IMG/VR virus record: IMGVR_UViG_3300017917_000554
Span: 1-42,343 of that record
Length of the DNA stretch: 42,343 nt
Source: a virus
Strand: one strand, 5' to 3'
Shown: piece by piece, positions 13,211 to 19,665 of the stretch
Numbering within the stretch: the first letter of the stretch is position 1
How the letters are laid out: every line of letters begins with the position of its first letter
Notes under the pieces: model-generated
The model's input: the letters and a program-made list of their open reading frames with translations, nothing else
What the model was told of the DNA's origin: nothing
Databases searched by the model: none
Translations under genes and position numbers: made by a program

Positions 13211-13402
13211 ATGGCAAAGTCATTACAGCGTAAGAAACCTGGATTCACAAAAAGTGGTGAAGTTAAGGTAGTAGCACTAAATATCAAACAGTTGTTAGAT
13301 GCTCGTCAAAAGGCCAGTAAGAAAAAACTTATTGCTAAAATTAACAGTCGTCTAACAAGATTAGGTTATGTAGTTCCAGTAACTTCAGAAGCGGTAGAAT
13401 AA
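13211..13402 (+). CDS. Small basic phage protein (63 aa)
   Basis: A 63-residue protein rich in Lys and Arg starts at ATG 13211, with AAGAGGAACG upstream. A central helix (NIKQLLDARQKASKKKLIAK) suggests a nucleic-acid-binding or packing role, which is inference from charge alone. It sits alone between tRNA-Ala and tRNA-Thr. Confidence 0.68.
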   Translation: MAKSLQRKKPGFTKSGEVKVVALNIKQLLDARQKASKKKLIAKINSRLTRLGYVVPVTSEAVE

Positions 13403-13408
13403 TATCTA

Positions 13409-13485
13409 TGCCCCTTTAGCTCATCTGGTAGAGCAACTGATTTGTAATCAGTAGGTGGTCTGTTCGAGTCGGACAAGGGGCACCA
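13409..13485 (+). tRNA. tRNA-Thr (TGT)
   Basis: Acceptor GCCCCTT/AAGGGGC, anticodon TGT in CTGAT/ATCAG, T-loop TTCGAGT, encoded CCA. Confidence 0.95.
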
Positions 13486-13491
13486 AACAAT

Positions 13492-13566
13492 TCCAAAGTA
13501 GCACAGCGGTAGTGCAGCAGACTGTTAATCTGTTGGTCGATGGTTCGATCCCATCCTTTGGAGCCA
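13492..13566 (+). tRNA. tRNA-Asn (GTT)
   Basis: Acceptor TCCAAAG/CTTTGGA, anticodon GTT in CAGAC/ATCTG, T-loop TTCGATC, discriminator G, encoded CCA. Confidence 0.95.
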
Positions 13567-13833
13567 GTTTTGCTAGTTCTTAAACTAGCCGGTAAGTGAA
13601 GGGTAGATGAGGATAGACATTGGTTGGACTACGAATCCAATCCGACTAATTCTGGCAAACACTATTGAAAAGTGTGTGCTTGAGTGACCCGATTCTAAAA
13701 CCTGTCAATTGCTGATCGGAAATATTCAGGCTCTTGTCGCCTGTTTGTTGTGCATTGTCAAAGGAAGATTGAATTCTTCCGTTGTTCATTGTCCGGTCTA
13801 TTACTTGACCTTTCACTATCCGTTATTTTTAAT
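13567..13833 (+). ncRNA. Structured non-coding RNA candidate C
   Basis: No ORF is convincing here. GCTAGTT/AACTAGC (13572-13589) opens the region. AGTGAAGGGT (13595-13604) pairs with ACCTTTCACT (13808-13817) with one G-U, and CGG (13590-13592) with CCG (13820-13822), so one helix closes about 230 bases. Inside, TTGGA-CTACGAA-TCCAA (13624-13640) has the exact geometry of an anticodon arm with ACG. Other hairpins are ACAC/GTGT near 13662, AGGC/GCCT near 13728 and GGAAGA/TCTTCC near 13765. No T-arm or CCA is seen, so it is not a plain tRNA. Confidence 0.55.
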
Positions 13834-13872
13834 AAGGTAGGGGTTGACACTACCTTGTAAATTTGTTATAAT
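13834..13872 (+). promoter_or_regulatory. Sigma70 consensus promoter with inverted repeat around the -35
   Basis: TTGACA (13844-13849), 17-base spacer, TATAAT (13867-13872), TG one base before the -10. AAGGTAG (13834-13840) and CTACCTT (13850-13856) flank the -35 as a perfect inverted repeat, a candidate operator. It drives the gene at 13896. Confidence 0.82.
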
Positions 13873-13895
13873 TAATCATTGAAAGAGAGACACAT

Positions 13896-14468
13896 ATGAA
13901 TATCACACTTCGTAAAGCAAACGCAGTACAAAACAGCATCAACGAAGCAATTCGTGGAATTAAAATTGTAACTGCTATTGAGATCAACGAATTCCAAAAC
14001 GTTGAAGCAGAATTAGAAAAAGCAAATAACGTGTTGATCGAAGCCGATGCACGTCGTCAAAAACTGTTGTTGGCTTTGTACAACATTCGTGGACTAGTAG
14101 GTCAAGCAAATGCCGCAAGCGGTATTGACACTAGCCTTGCCAAGGCGGCATTTATTGACAAGCGTGTTGCACAGCTTGAAGAATTAGCGAATCTTAATGC
14201 AATCACAGCTCTTGATGTTATCAAAGGCAAGATTGAAAAGATCAAAAATCGCAAGGACGAAAGCCGTGCAAGTTTGTACGGACGTGACGACACTGTGTCT
14301 ACTAGTGTAGTAGCACAAGAGCAGATTGACCAAGCAAAGGCTGAGATTAAAAATCTTAAAAAGCAGAAGCAGAAGATCAATGACGAAGTGCTTGAACTTA
14401 ACATTAAAACTGAGATCCCTCTCAGTGATGATGTGGTAGCAACACTTACAGCAGAAGGCCTGCTGTAA
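13896..14468 (+). CDS. Coiled-coil phage protein of unknown function (190 aa)
   Basis: This 190-residue protein is nearly all helical, with heptad-like segments at about 30-65 and 135-170 (AKAEIKNLKKQKQKINDEV). It starts at ATG 13896 behind a consensus promoter and GAAAGAGAG. I recall long helical proteins of this kind in T4-like aquatic phages but know no function. It lies between two structured RNA candidates, and the second begins right after its stop, so one transcript probably carries both. Confidence 0.8.
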   Translation: MNITLRKANAVQNSINEAIRGIKIVTAIEINEFQNVEAELEKANNVLIEADARRQKLLLALYNIRGLVGQANAASGIDTSLAKAAFIDKRVAQLEELANLNAITALDVIKGKIEKIKNRKDESRASLYGRDDTVSTSVVAQEQIDQAKAEIKNLKKQKQKINDEVLELNIKTEIPLSDDVVATLTAEGLL

Positions 14469-14825
14469 CAGACCCCGGTTTACACTTTTACGTTAAAAAG
14501 TGGGTAAATTGGCTTCACCATAATGCCAGGGTACAAACGGTAACGACCCTAAGGCTTCATCTAAGGAGCGACTTAAGACACCGTGGCGGCAGAAGTAGAA
14601 CTGACGACAAAAATGCAAATACTAACGGACAGAGTAACAGCTCAGTCTAGGGCGGAACAGGGAACCGTAGCTAGACACTTTAGTTGATGACATAGCTCGT
14701 GTGGCAAAGTACAAGCCTAACCTTGTTCGAAGCGGAAAGCCTATGATACTAGTAACTGGTGCTGTGTAACAGGCCAACAATAGGTAGCAAGAGAATAGTA
14801 AACTGTGTCATCAACTAAAGTCTAT
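14469..14825 (+). ncRNA. Large structured non-coding RNA candidate D fused to tRNA-fMet
   Basis: About 357 bases lack a credible ORF and are dense in pairing. CACTTTT/AAAAGTG (14483-14502); GCCAGGGT with ACCCT..GGC (14525-14555); GTCTAG/CTAGAC (14645-14676); and a perfect 16-bp stem joining 14677-14692 with 14806-14821, which closes a 113-base domain. The 3' strand ends four bases before the tRNA-fMet gene, so RNase P cleavage would separate them. Large ornate phage RNAs next to tRNAs (GOLLD, ROOL) are a known precedent, but membership is not shown. Confidence 0.62.
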
Positions 14826-14899
14826 CGCGGGATAGAGAAACGGCATCTCGAGAGTCTCATAAGCTCTAGTTCCTGGTTCGATTCCGGGTCCCGCAACCA
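14826..14899 (+). tRNA. tRNA-fMet-like (CAT), initiator type
   Basis: The 5' CGCGGGA opposite TCCCGCA leaves C1-A72 unpaired, the hallmark of bacterial initiator tRNA. Anticodon CAT, T-arm CCTGG-TTCGATT-CCGGG, encoded CCA. The anticodon stem AGAGT/GCTCT lacks the three G-C pairs usual for initiators, so P-site selection may be altered. Confidence 0.85.
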
Positions 14900-14917
14900 A
14901 TTTATAAAAAGGTGAAT

Positions 14918-15148
14918 ATGAAAAAATCAACTCTAAGTCGTGGTCCTAGCATTAACACAGAGAAGTGTACACAAATGGTAGGAGGCAATCGTTTTGATTT
15001 AGTCCTTATTGCCGCAGCTAGAGCACGTGAAATTGCACGTAACCATAAGTCTGCAGAACTAACAACACAGGTTAATTCACCTGTGTCGGCTTTAATTGAT
15101 ATTCAAGAAGGTCGAGTAGGCATAGAGTATCTTAAGAAAGTAAAATAA
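14918..15148 (+). CDS. rpoZ: RNA polymerase omega subunit homologue
   Basis: This 76-residue protein has the omega core: GGNRFDLVLIAAARAREIAR (22-41), then a short variable region and an ending like ALIDIQEGRVGIEYL, matching the ALREIEEG region of RpoZ. In bacteria omega wraps the beta-prime tail and helps assembly and ppGpp response. ATG 14918 is preferred over GTG 14912 because AAAAAGGTG lies upstream. A phage-encoded copy next to tRNA-fMet could replace or modify host omega. The N-terminal MKKSTLSRGPS is unlike host omega starts. Confidence 0.85.
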   Translation: MKKSTLSRGPSINTEKCTQMVGGNRFDLVLIAAARAREIARNHKSAELTTQVNSPVSALIDIQEGRVGIEYLKKVK

Positions 15149-15160
15149 CAGAGTTCAAAT

Positions 15161-15190
15161 TTTACAATTTTAAATATTTAGAATTGTAAA
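15161..15190. other. Inverted repeat before tRNA-Gly
   Basis: TTTACAATT (15161-15169) and AATTGTAAA (15182-15190) form a perfect 9-bp AT-rich hairpin with a 12-base loop. No T-run follows, so it is a weak terminator at best and could be a binding site or RNA-processing signal. Confidence 0.4.
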
Positions 15191-15203
15191 TAGTAGTAAC
15201 AAT

Positions 15204-15277
15204 GCGGGGTTCGTATAGTGGTAATACCTCAGCCTTCCAAGCTGATGCGGAGAGTTCGATTCTCTTACCCCGCTCCA
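15204..15277 (+). tRNA. tRNA-Gly (TCC)
   Basis: Acceptor GCGGGGT/ACCCCGC, anticodon TCC in CAGCC/AGCTG, T-loop TTCGATT, encoded CCA. Last tRNA of the main array. Confidence 0.95.
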
Positions 15278-15285
15278 AGGATATT

Positions 15286-15864
15286 ATGATACCAGTAATT
15301 GATCAAAACGAAACTTTTAAAAAGTTTGATTTTAGTTCTGTGATTACAGAACAAGACAATCAAGAAGCCTGTGGTATCATTAGAAATATTATTGCCGATG
15401 GTAATTACTTTACTAACAGTCCTAAGTTTCAAACTAAAGAAAACATATTTGCTAGACAAGAAGCTGTATGGTTAAAGTACCGTATGAGTTTCTTGTTTTC
15501 AGTGTTTATGTACTTAGGCCGTGAAGTTAGAGTTAGTAATATGATGGCTTGGTCGTTTATGACTAATATTGAGAGTGCCGAAGATCGCGAAAAACTATGG
15601 CACGATCATTGGCATCCACAAAACGCTGGTGCTAAAATGATGAGCGGAATTTGGTATCTACATATCCCTAACGATGTAAAAGATCGAGACTATTGCGGCA
15701 CAGAAATGGCTCCAAACGGACCAACAAACGATGGCAAATTTTTTGTCAAACCTACAGATTACAATTGGTTAATCTATCCCTCAGACAAATGGCACAGGCC
15801 GGGTATTGCACAAAGCGATCAGTACAGATTTGTACTGGCAGTTGATGTAGAATACTTTGATTGA
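15286..15864 (+). CDS. 2OG-Fe(II) oxygenase-like protein (HDH type)
   Basis: A 192-residue protein starting at ATG 15286, eight bases after tRNA-Gly. It has WHDHWH (iron ligands probably His106 or His108 and Asp107 region), a strand pair ending SGIWYLHIPND, and a distal His170-Arg171 (DKWHRPG) followed by Arg181 in QYRFVLA. This is the double-stranded beta-helix layout of 2OG oxygenases, in the size range of phage members. The in-frame extension into the tRNA is ignored. Its last codons carry the -35 of the next promoter. Substrate unknown. Confidence 0.75.
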   Translation: MIPVIDQNETFKKFDFSSVITEQDNQEACGIIRNIIADGNYFTNSPKFQTKENIFARQEAVWLKYRMSFLFSVFMYLGREVRVSNMMAWSFMTNIESAEDREKLWHDHWHPQNAGAKMMSGIWYLHIPNDVKDRDYCGTEMAPNGPTNDGKFFVKPTDYNWLIYPSDKWHRPGIAQSDQYRFVLAVDVEYFD

Positions 15865-15889
15865 CAATAGCACCGAAAGGTGCTATAAT
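15861..15889 (+). promoter_or_regulatory. Sigma70 consensus promoter with inverted repeat in the spacer
   Basis: TTGACA (15861-15866), 17-base spacer, TATAAT (15884-15889), extended -10 TGC. AGCACC-GAAA-GGTGCT (15869-15884) is a perfect inverted repeat in the spacer. The start site would fall near the ATG at 15897, giving an almost leaderless message. Confidence 0.82.
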
Positions 15890-15896
15890 TTTATGT

Positions 15897-16127
15897 ATGT
15901 ATAAGATATATTGGACAGACCCAATTGGCAACGACTGTCATTCAGAAGATTTTGAAGATCTAGCCACTGCATTAAAGGCTTCGGCATTTCATCGAAGTGT
16001 AGGTCGTAGATTTGTAACTATGGTTAGTGAAAATCCTGATGTTGTTGGTAAGCCTGGAGTAGACGGTATCGTAGATGGTAAATTACCAACCGGCGAAACT
16101 TACGATTGGAAAAAGAGAAGAGTATGA
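15897..16127 (+). CDS. Small phage protein (76 aa)
   Basis: A 76-residue protein beginning at ATG 15897, seven bases after a consensus -10, so the message has little or no 5' leader. The sequence has an N-terminal beta-like lead (YKIYWTDPIGN), an alpha-helical ALKASAF segment and a basic end. It overlaps the next gene through ATGA. Function unknown; it is probably co-expressed with the PTH2-like and phosphatase-like genes. Confidence 0.72.
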   Translation: MYKIYWTDPIGNDCHSEDFEDLATALKASAFHRSVGRRFVTMVSENPDVVGKPGVDGIVDGKLPTGETYDWKKRRV

Positions 16128-16522
16128 GATTTTATTCAGCAGGTAATATGTACCTAAGTAGTATTCAACAAGGCATACAGGCTGCCCATTGCCTTGGCGA
16201 AATGGCCTTAGAACATACTGGCAATAAAATGTTTGAAGATTGGTTGTCTATACACAAGACTTTAATCTGTGTCAACGGTGGTAACAATGCTTCATTGCAA
16301 GAACTTCACACACTGTTTACCGAAGCTGACAATCCAGGATATCCTGTTGCACATTTCTGTGAAGATGAACAGAGTATGGCAGGTATGCTTACTACGGTAG
16401 GTATTATTGTACCAGAAAAGATTTATGGAATTGATCCAGCTGACGCTAATACGTGGGCTGGATTAAGTGAGTGGGAAGTTAGACTTGCACTTGCATTAAA
16501 ACGTTTGCCGTTGGCAAGATAA
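16124..16522 (+). CDS. Peptidyl-tRNA hydrolase 2-like protein
   Basis: This 132-residue protein starts at an ATGA overlap. Features recall PTH2: an N-terminal beta strand, IQQGIQAAHCLGEMALEH (compare the K-x-A-A-Q-C-x-H-A helix), a strand with KTLICVNGG, the ELHTLFTEADNPGYPVAHF region (compare L..A...G.P...I) and TTVGIIVPEKI at the end (compare TVLAIGP). The family recycles peptidyl-tRNA. The key Lys and Asp of PTH2 are not obvious, so function may have changed. A tRNA-rich phage makes the role plausible. Confidence 0.55.
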   Translation: MRFYSAGNMYLSSIQQGIQAAHCLGEMALEHTGNKMFEDWLSIHKTLICVNGGNNASLQELHTLFTEADNPGYPVAHFCEDEQSMAGMLTTVGIIVPEKIYGIDPADANTWAGLSEWEVRLALALKRLPLAR

Positions 16523-16532
16523 GGAGAGCAGT

Positions 16533-17000
16533 ATGCCGTGGATTGAAAACGTAGCAGCCGCAGACATTCCTACAGGTTTTCACCACGATGTAGGACCAAA
16601 CAGTATGCTAATTAGTATTACTGACCCTGCAGGGTGGCGACCAGAGGCAAAACAACAGTTCAAAGAAAGACATAACTTTGAATTTTTAGATGTAGAAGAA
16701 CAAGATCACGTTGATGACGAAGCTATGCGGTGTAGTCAAGAGCAGGCCAACGAGCTTGTTCGTTTACTGCAACACGCATTAGATAATCGTATGAACGTAG
16801 TAGTACACTGTATGGCAGGTATATGTCGAAGCGGTGCTGTAACTGAGGTTGGTGTTATGATGGGCTTTCAAGATACTGAAAGATTTCGTAGCCCAAACTT
16901 ATTGGTTAAACATCGTATGATGAAAGCACTGGGTTGGACATATGATGAAAACGAAAAGCCAAACATTGATGATTGGCGAACTTTTAAGAACGAACTATGA
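16533..17000 (+). CDS. Tyrosine/dual-specificity phosphatase-like protein
   Basis: This 155-residue protein carries the signature HCMAGICRSG (His92, Cys93, five residues, Arg99) of cysteine-based phosphatases. An upstream DPAGW loop could hold the general acid. Start ATG 16533 has AAGGAGAG upstream. Phage and host DSP-like proteins of this size dephosphorylate proteins or small phosphates; the substrate is unknown. It follows the PTH2-like gene by ten bases and precedes a small ORF through ATGA. Confidence 0.83.
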   Translation: MPWIENVAAADIPTGFHHDVGPNSMLISITDPAGWRPEAKQQFKERHNFEFLDVEEQDHVDDEAMRCSQEQANELVRLLQHALDNRMNVVVHCMAGICRSGAVTEVGVMMGFQDTERFRSPNLLVKHRMMKALGWTYDENEKPNIDDWRTFKNEL

Positions 17001-17164
17001 AAATTAAATTTGACAAAGAAACTATGCCCGACGAACTTTATAATGCGCTGTTACAGCACTTTGTAAATGAAGCAGTAGGACTAGGAGTTGATGTATCTAA
17101 GTTTACGCAGTTCAATAATTGGATAGTAGAATGCGAGGTTGATACTAAAACCTCCATTCATTGA
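16997..17164 (+). CDS. Small phage protein (55 aa)
   Basis: A 55-residue protein starting with an ATGA overlap with the phosphatase-like gene. Composition suggests one alpha-beta unit (DELYNALLQHFVNEAVGLG). No family recognised. The next gene follows after 15 bases behind AAAAGGAGG. Confidence 0.65.
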   Translation: MKIKFDKETMPDELYNALLQHFVNEAVGLGVDVSKFTQFNNWIVECEVDTKTSIH

Positions 17165-17179
17165 TAAAAGGAGGGCAAG

Positions 17180-17785
17180 ATGCCTAGTGTATTTTTAGTA
17201 TCAGACACGCATTTCGGACACGCCGGCGTTTGCCGCTTTACCCGCAATGACGGTTTTACAAAGTTGCGTCCTTGGGATGATCCTGCAGAAATGGACGAAG
17301 CAATGATCAAGGCCTGGAACGAACGTGTTAAGCCTACTGACAAAGTCTACCATTTAGGTGATGTTGTCATTAACCGCAAGGCTTTAGGAACGTTACGTAG
17401 ATTAAACGGAGATAAAGTTTTAATTCGTGGAAATCACGATATTTTCCGTGATGATGAATACCGTATGTATTTCCGTGAACTACGGGCTTACCACGTTATG
17501 AACGGTATGATCTTAAGTCATATTCCTGTACATAGCGATAGTTTGGGTCGTTTTGGTGTTAACATTCACGGACACTTACACGCAAATCGTGTACGTAAGC
17601 CTAGAGGAGTTGATGCTAAAACTGGTGAAATTTTGTACGGTGATGAAATTGATACCAGATACCACTGTGTTTGCGTAGAACAAACTCCAGACTTTGCACC
17701 CATTTTGTTTGAAGATGTGTTAAAGCGCATTGCTGAAGAAGGCGGACAAGTAGGGTTTAAGAACGGCAACGGTCCTACAATGTAA
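17180..17785 (+). CDS. Calcineurin-like metallophosphoesterase
   Basis: A 201-residue protein with the dimetal phosphoesterase motifs in order: SDTHFGH (Asp9, His11), GDVV near 60, GNHD near 85-88, a lone His near 114 (SHIPVH) and HGHLH near 131. This fits phage and bacterial members acting on cyclic or mono-phosphates or nucleic-acid ends. AAAGGAGGGC upstream of ATG 17180 is a strong ribosome-binding site. Transcription probably ends at the terminator at 17801. Confidence 0.88.
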   Translation: MPSVFLVSDTHFGHAGVCRFTRNDGFTKLRPWDDPAEMDEAMIKAWNERVKPTDKVYHLGDVVINRKALGTLRRLNGDKVLIRGNHDIFRDDEYRMYFRELRAYHVMNGMILSHIPVHSDSLGRFGVNIHGHLHANRVRKPRGVDAKTGEILYGDEIDTRYHCVCVEQTPDFAPILFEDVLKRIAEEGGQVGFKNGNGPTM

Positions 17786-17800
17786 TAATAGTAGCAGTTT

Positions 17801-17831
17801 AAAATAGGGTTCTTCGGAGCCCTATTTTTTT
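17801..17831 (+). terminator. Strong intrinsic terminator
   Basis: A 12-bp stem (17801-17812 with 17817-17828, one G-U) capped by a TTCG tetraloop and followed by a T-run. It ends the 15.9-17.8 kb unit. Confidence 0.92.
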
Positions 17832-17855
17832 GGCTCTAGGTTCTAGTACGTGTGG

Positions 17856-17863
17856 CATAAATA
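17856..17863 (+). promoter_or_regulatory. T4-late-like promoter box CATAAATA
   Basis: CATAAATA (T4 consensus TATAAATA) lies 31 bases before the tail-fibre ATG, directly after the terminator. Position before a virion gene is what a late promoter would show. Confidence 0.6.
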
Positions 17864-17894
17864 TATTGAATAGGATATTTCCAGGAGTTATACT

Positions 17895-19058
17895 ATGCCC
17901 TTACAGATTCGCAGAGGCACTAATGCTGAAAGATTAGCTATGGCGCAACCGCTCGCACAAGGTGAGCTGTTATACGTTACAGATGATCAAAGATTATATA
18001 TAGGTAACGGTGCGACCTTAGGCGGCGTACAGATTACCGGTTACAATGATGAAAATGCTGTTGATGCAGTAGGTGCTGCTCTAGCCAGCGGTGTTCACAC
18101 TGGCATTTCGTTTACATATGGCCTAACACAAGATACCGCAGGAAGAATTGATGCGGCTGTTGATTTATCAAATTACACAGGAGTTATTAGAGCCGATGCA
18201 TTTAAAGGATCAGTATTTGCTGATGACGGATCTACTATCGGCGGCACACTGTTAGTTGACGCAGTTGATGGTGTATTACGTGGTCCACACATTGGTAATG
18301 TTACAGGTAATGTTACAGGCAATCTTACTGGTAACGTCACCGGCAATGTTACAGGTAATTTAGTTGGTAATACTACCGGTTTCCATACTGGTGATTCTAA
18401 GGGTTCTCTATTTGGTGATGACTCGTCAGCGTTAGTAGATGCGATTGATAGAATTTTTTATGGTTCTGTAGATGCAGGAAATACTGTACTGTCAGATGGC
18501 GTTTTAACCGGCACAAATTTTGCATTTGGTACTGTTAATTCAACAATGAATCTAACATTGAATCTAGATAATAATCTACAGATTCGCCAGGTTGCCGATG
18601 CGGTTAATGGAAAATTTATTTCTATGAACCTAAGCAGAGGAACACTACCTTCACCGACAGCAGTTCAGGCAGGCGACGAATTGGGCGGTGTGTTAATTAG
18701 AGCATACACTGACTCCAGTACTTCTGCAATTGCTGGAGCATTTGGTTTTGTTGTAGATTCTACTGCTGTAATTGCTGGTGGAAGTTTTGTAAAATCAAAA
18801 GCTATTATCAGTGCTTCTAGTGATACATCTGCTGATGTAGCAGACTCGTTGGTATTAGACTCTGCAGGTAAAGTAACTTCAAATTCATTTGTTGCTAGTA
18901 AATTTTTCCAACTGCCTGTATATGCTGACGATACTGCTCGAGGAACAGCAATTCCGACACCGGCTAAGGGTATGATGGTGTTTATGACATCTGGTACTGT
19001 ACCAACAGTTAGTAACAAACCTGTAATTTATAACGGTACTGCTTGGGAAGCGTTCTAA
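17895..19058 (+). CDS. Tail-fibre-like structural protein
   Basis: A 387-residue protein with CAGGAG before the ATG. The N-terminus (LQIRRGTNAERLA, GELLYVTDDQRLYIGNG) is the common opening module of phage fibre and fibre-accessory proteins. Residues about 134-160 are GN(V/L)TGN hexapeptide repeats, likely a beta-helical or triple-stranded shaft, followed by Ser/Thr/Ala-rich domains and a C-terminal IPTPAKGMMVF segment as in the tip of marine phage fibres. It probably contacts the host surface. The sulfotransferase and desaturase genes behind it are on the opposite strand. Confidence 0.85.
   Translation: MPLQIRRGTNAERLAMAQPLAQGELLYVTDDQRLYIGNGATLGGVQITGYNDENAVDAVGAALASGVHTGISFTYGLTQDTAGRIDAAVDLSNYTGVIRADAFKGSVFADDGSTIGGTLLVDAVDGVLRGPHIGNVTGNVTGNLTGNVTGNVTGNLVGNTTGFHTGDSKGSLFGDDSSALVDAIDRIFYGSVDAGNTVLSDGVLTGTNFAFGTVNSTMNLTLNLDNNLQIRQVADAVNGKFISMNLSRGTLPSPTAVQAGDELGGVLIRAYTDSSTSAIAGAFGFVVDSTAVIAGGSFVKSKAIISASSDTSADVADSLVLDSAGKVTSNSFVASKFFQLPVYADDTARGTAIPTPAKGMMVFMTSGTVPTVSNKPVIYNGTAWEAF
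18294..18380 (+). repeat. GNxTGN-coding tandem repeat inside the fibre gene
   Basis: About seven imperfect 12-base units of the GGTAATGTTACA type encode the GNVT-like series. Codon choice varies between units, so protein sequence rather than DNA identity is being kept. It is a likely site for length change by slippage. Confidence 0.75.
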
Positions 19059-19059
19059 G

Positions 19060-19665
19060 TTAAACTTTATATTCAAAGAAGTCCACGTCTCGTTCGTGGA
19101 CTTTTTTTATGGCTGCAATACTAGCATCGTTAAAATATTTTTTAAATTCCCAATGGTCATATCCGGACAGGTCAGGCAAAGGTACTGTACATTTTAAGTA
19201 TTCTTGTACAGGTTTAAATCCCGTTTCTAGTTCTTCTGCTTTGATAATAAAGTCTACCCAATTACCATCGTAGTTTATAAAGTCTATTTGATTTGTAGCT
19301 TTATTAAACCATCTAGGAAATTCAAAAGGAATATCCGGATTACAATAATCAAGTACCCATTCGTTAATAGGTTTGAGTTCTAGTAAGGTCATACCGTTCC
19401 AATCTAACCAATAGCCTTCTGTGCTTATTTTACGATAGAAACTATAAACACGCTGCCAAGGATTACGGACAACACTTAGAGTTTTTCCTGTGGGTATATG
19501 TTCACGAACCATTTCTAAACTAGGATGGTTGATCATCCAAGGTGTTTCGTCATCTACTTCAAAGTTTGGTTTGAGCCATTCTTTGATAATTTTTTTCATT
19601 GCCATACCGGTACGAGGTACGTGTACGTAGCTAAGTTCTGGATTCGGTATGTAGAATGTTCCCAT
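19060..19665 (-). CDS. Sulfotransferase-family protein
   Basis: A 201-residue protein. YVHVPRTGMAMKKIIKEWL (13-31) resembles the PAPS 5'-phosphosulfate-binding loop of Sulfotransfer_2-type enzymes and SVVRNPWQRVYSFYRK (about 63-78) the 3'-phosphate site. The donor would be PAPS, the acceptor a sugar, lipid or other hydroxyl. It begins one base into the end of the desaturase gene (shared base 19665), so the two are coupled. The loop has one G after T where the classic form has GG, so activity is likely but not sure. Confidence 0.75.
   Translation of the reverse strand: MGTFYIPNPELSYVHVPRTGMAMKKIIKEWLKPNFEVDDETPWMINHPSLEMVREHIPTGKTLSVVRNPWQRVYSFYRKISTEGYWLDWNGMTLLELKPINEWVLDYCNPDIPFEFPRWFNKATNQIDFINYDGNWVDFIIKAEELETGFKPVQEYLKCTVPLPDLSGYDHWEFKKYFNDASIAAIKKVHERDVDFFEYKV
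19079..19108 (+). terminator. Intrinsic terminator after the fibre gene
   Basis: AAGTCCACG (19079-19087) pairs with CGTGGACTT (19095-19103), 7-base loop, followed by a T-run to 19108. It lies within the 3' end of the sulfotransferase coding sequence on the other strand, so the two genes share this DNA. Confidence 0.85.

Noticed and set aside
13567-13833. Plain tRNA-Arg(ACG)
   Set aside because: Only the anticodon arm is present. No T-arm, acceptor pairing or CCA at tRNA distance.
14469-14825. Ribosomal RNA fragment or RNase P RNA, because of the CCCTAAGG and ACAGAGTAACAG-like strings
   Set aside because: Only short matches; the surrounding conserved rRNA or RNase P segments (for example GAGGAAAGTCC) are absent.
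18294-18380. CRISPR array or DNA-level satellite
   Set aside because: The units are 12 bases without spacers and encode a protein repeat in frame within the fibre gene.
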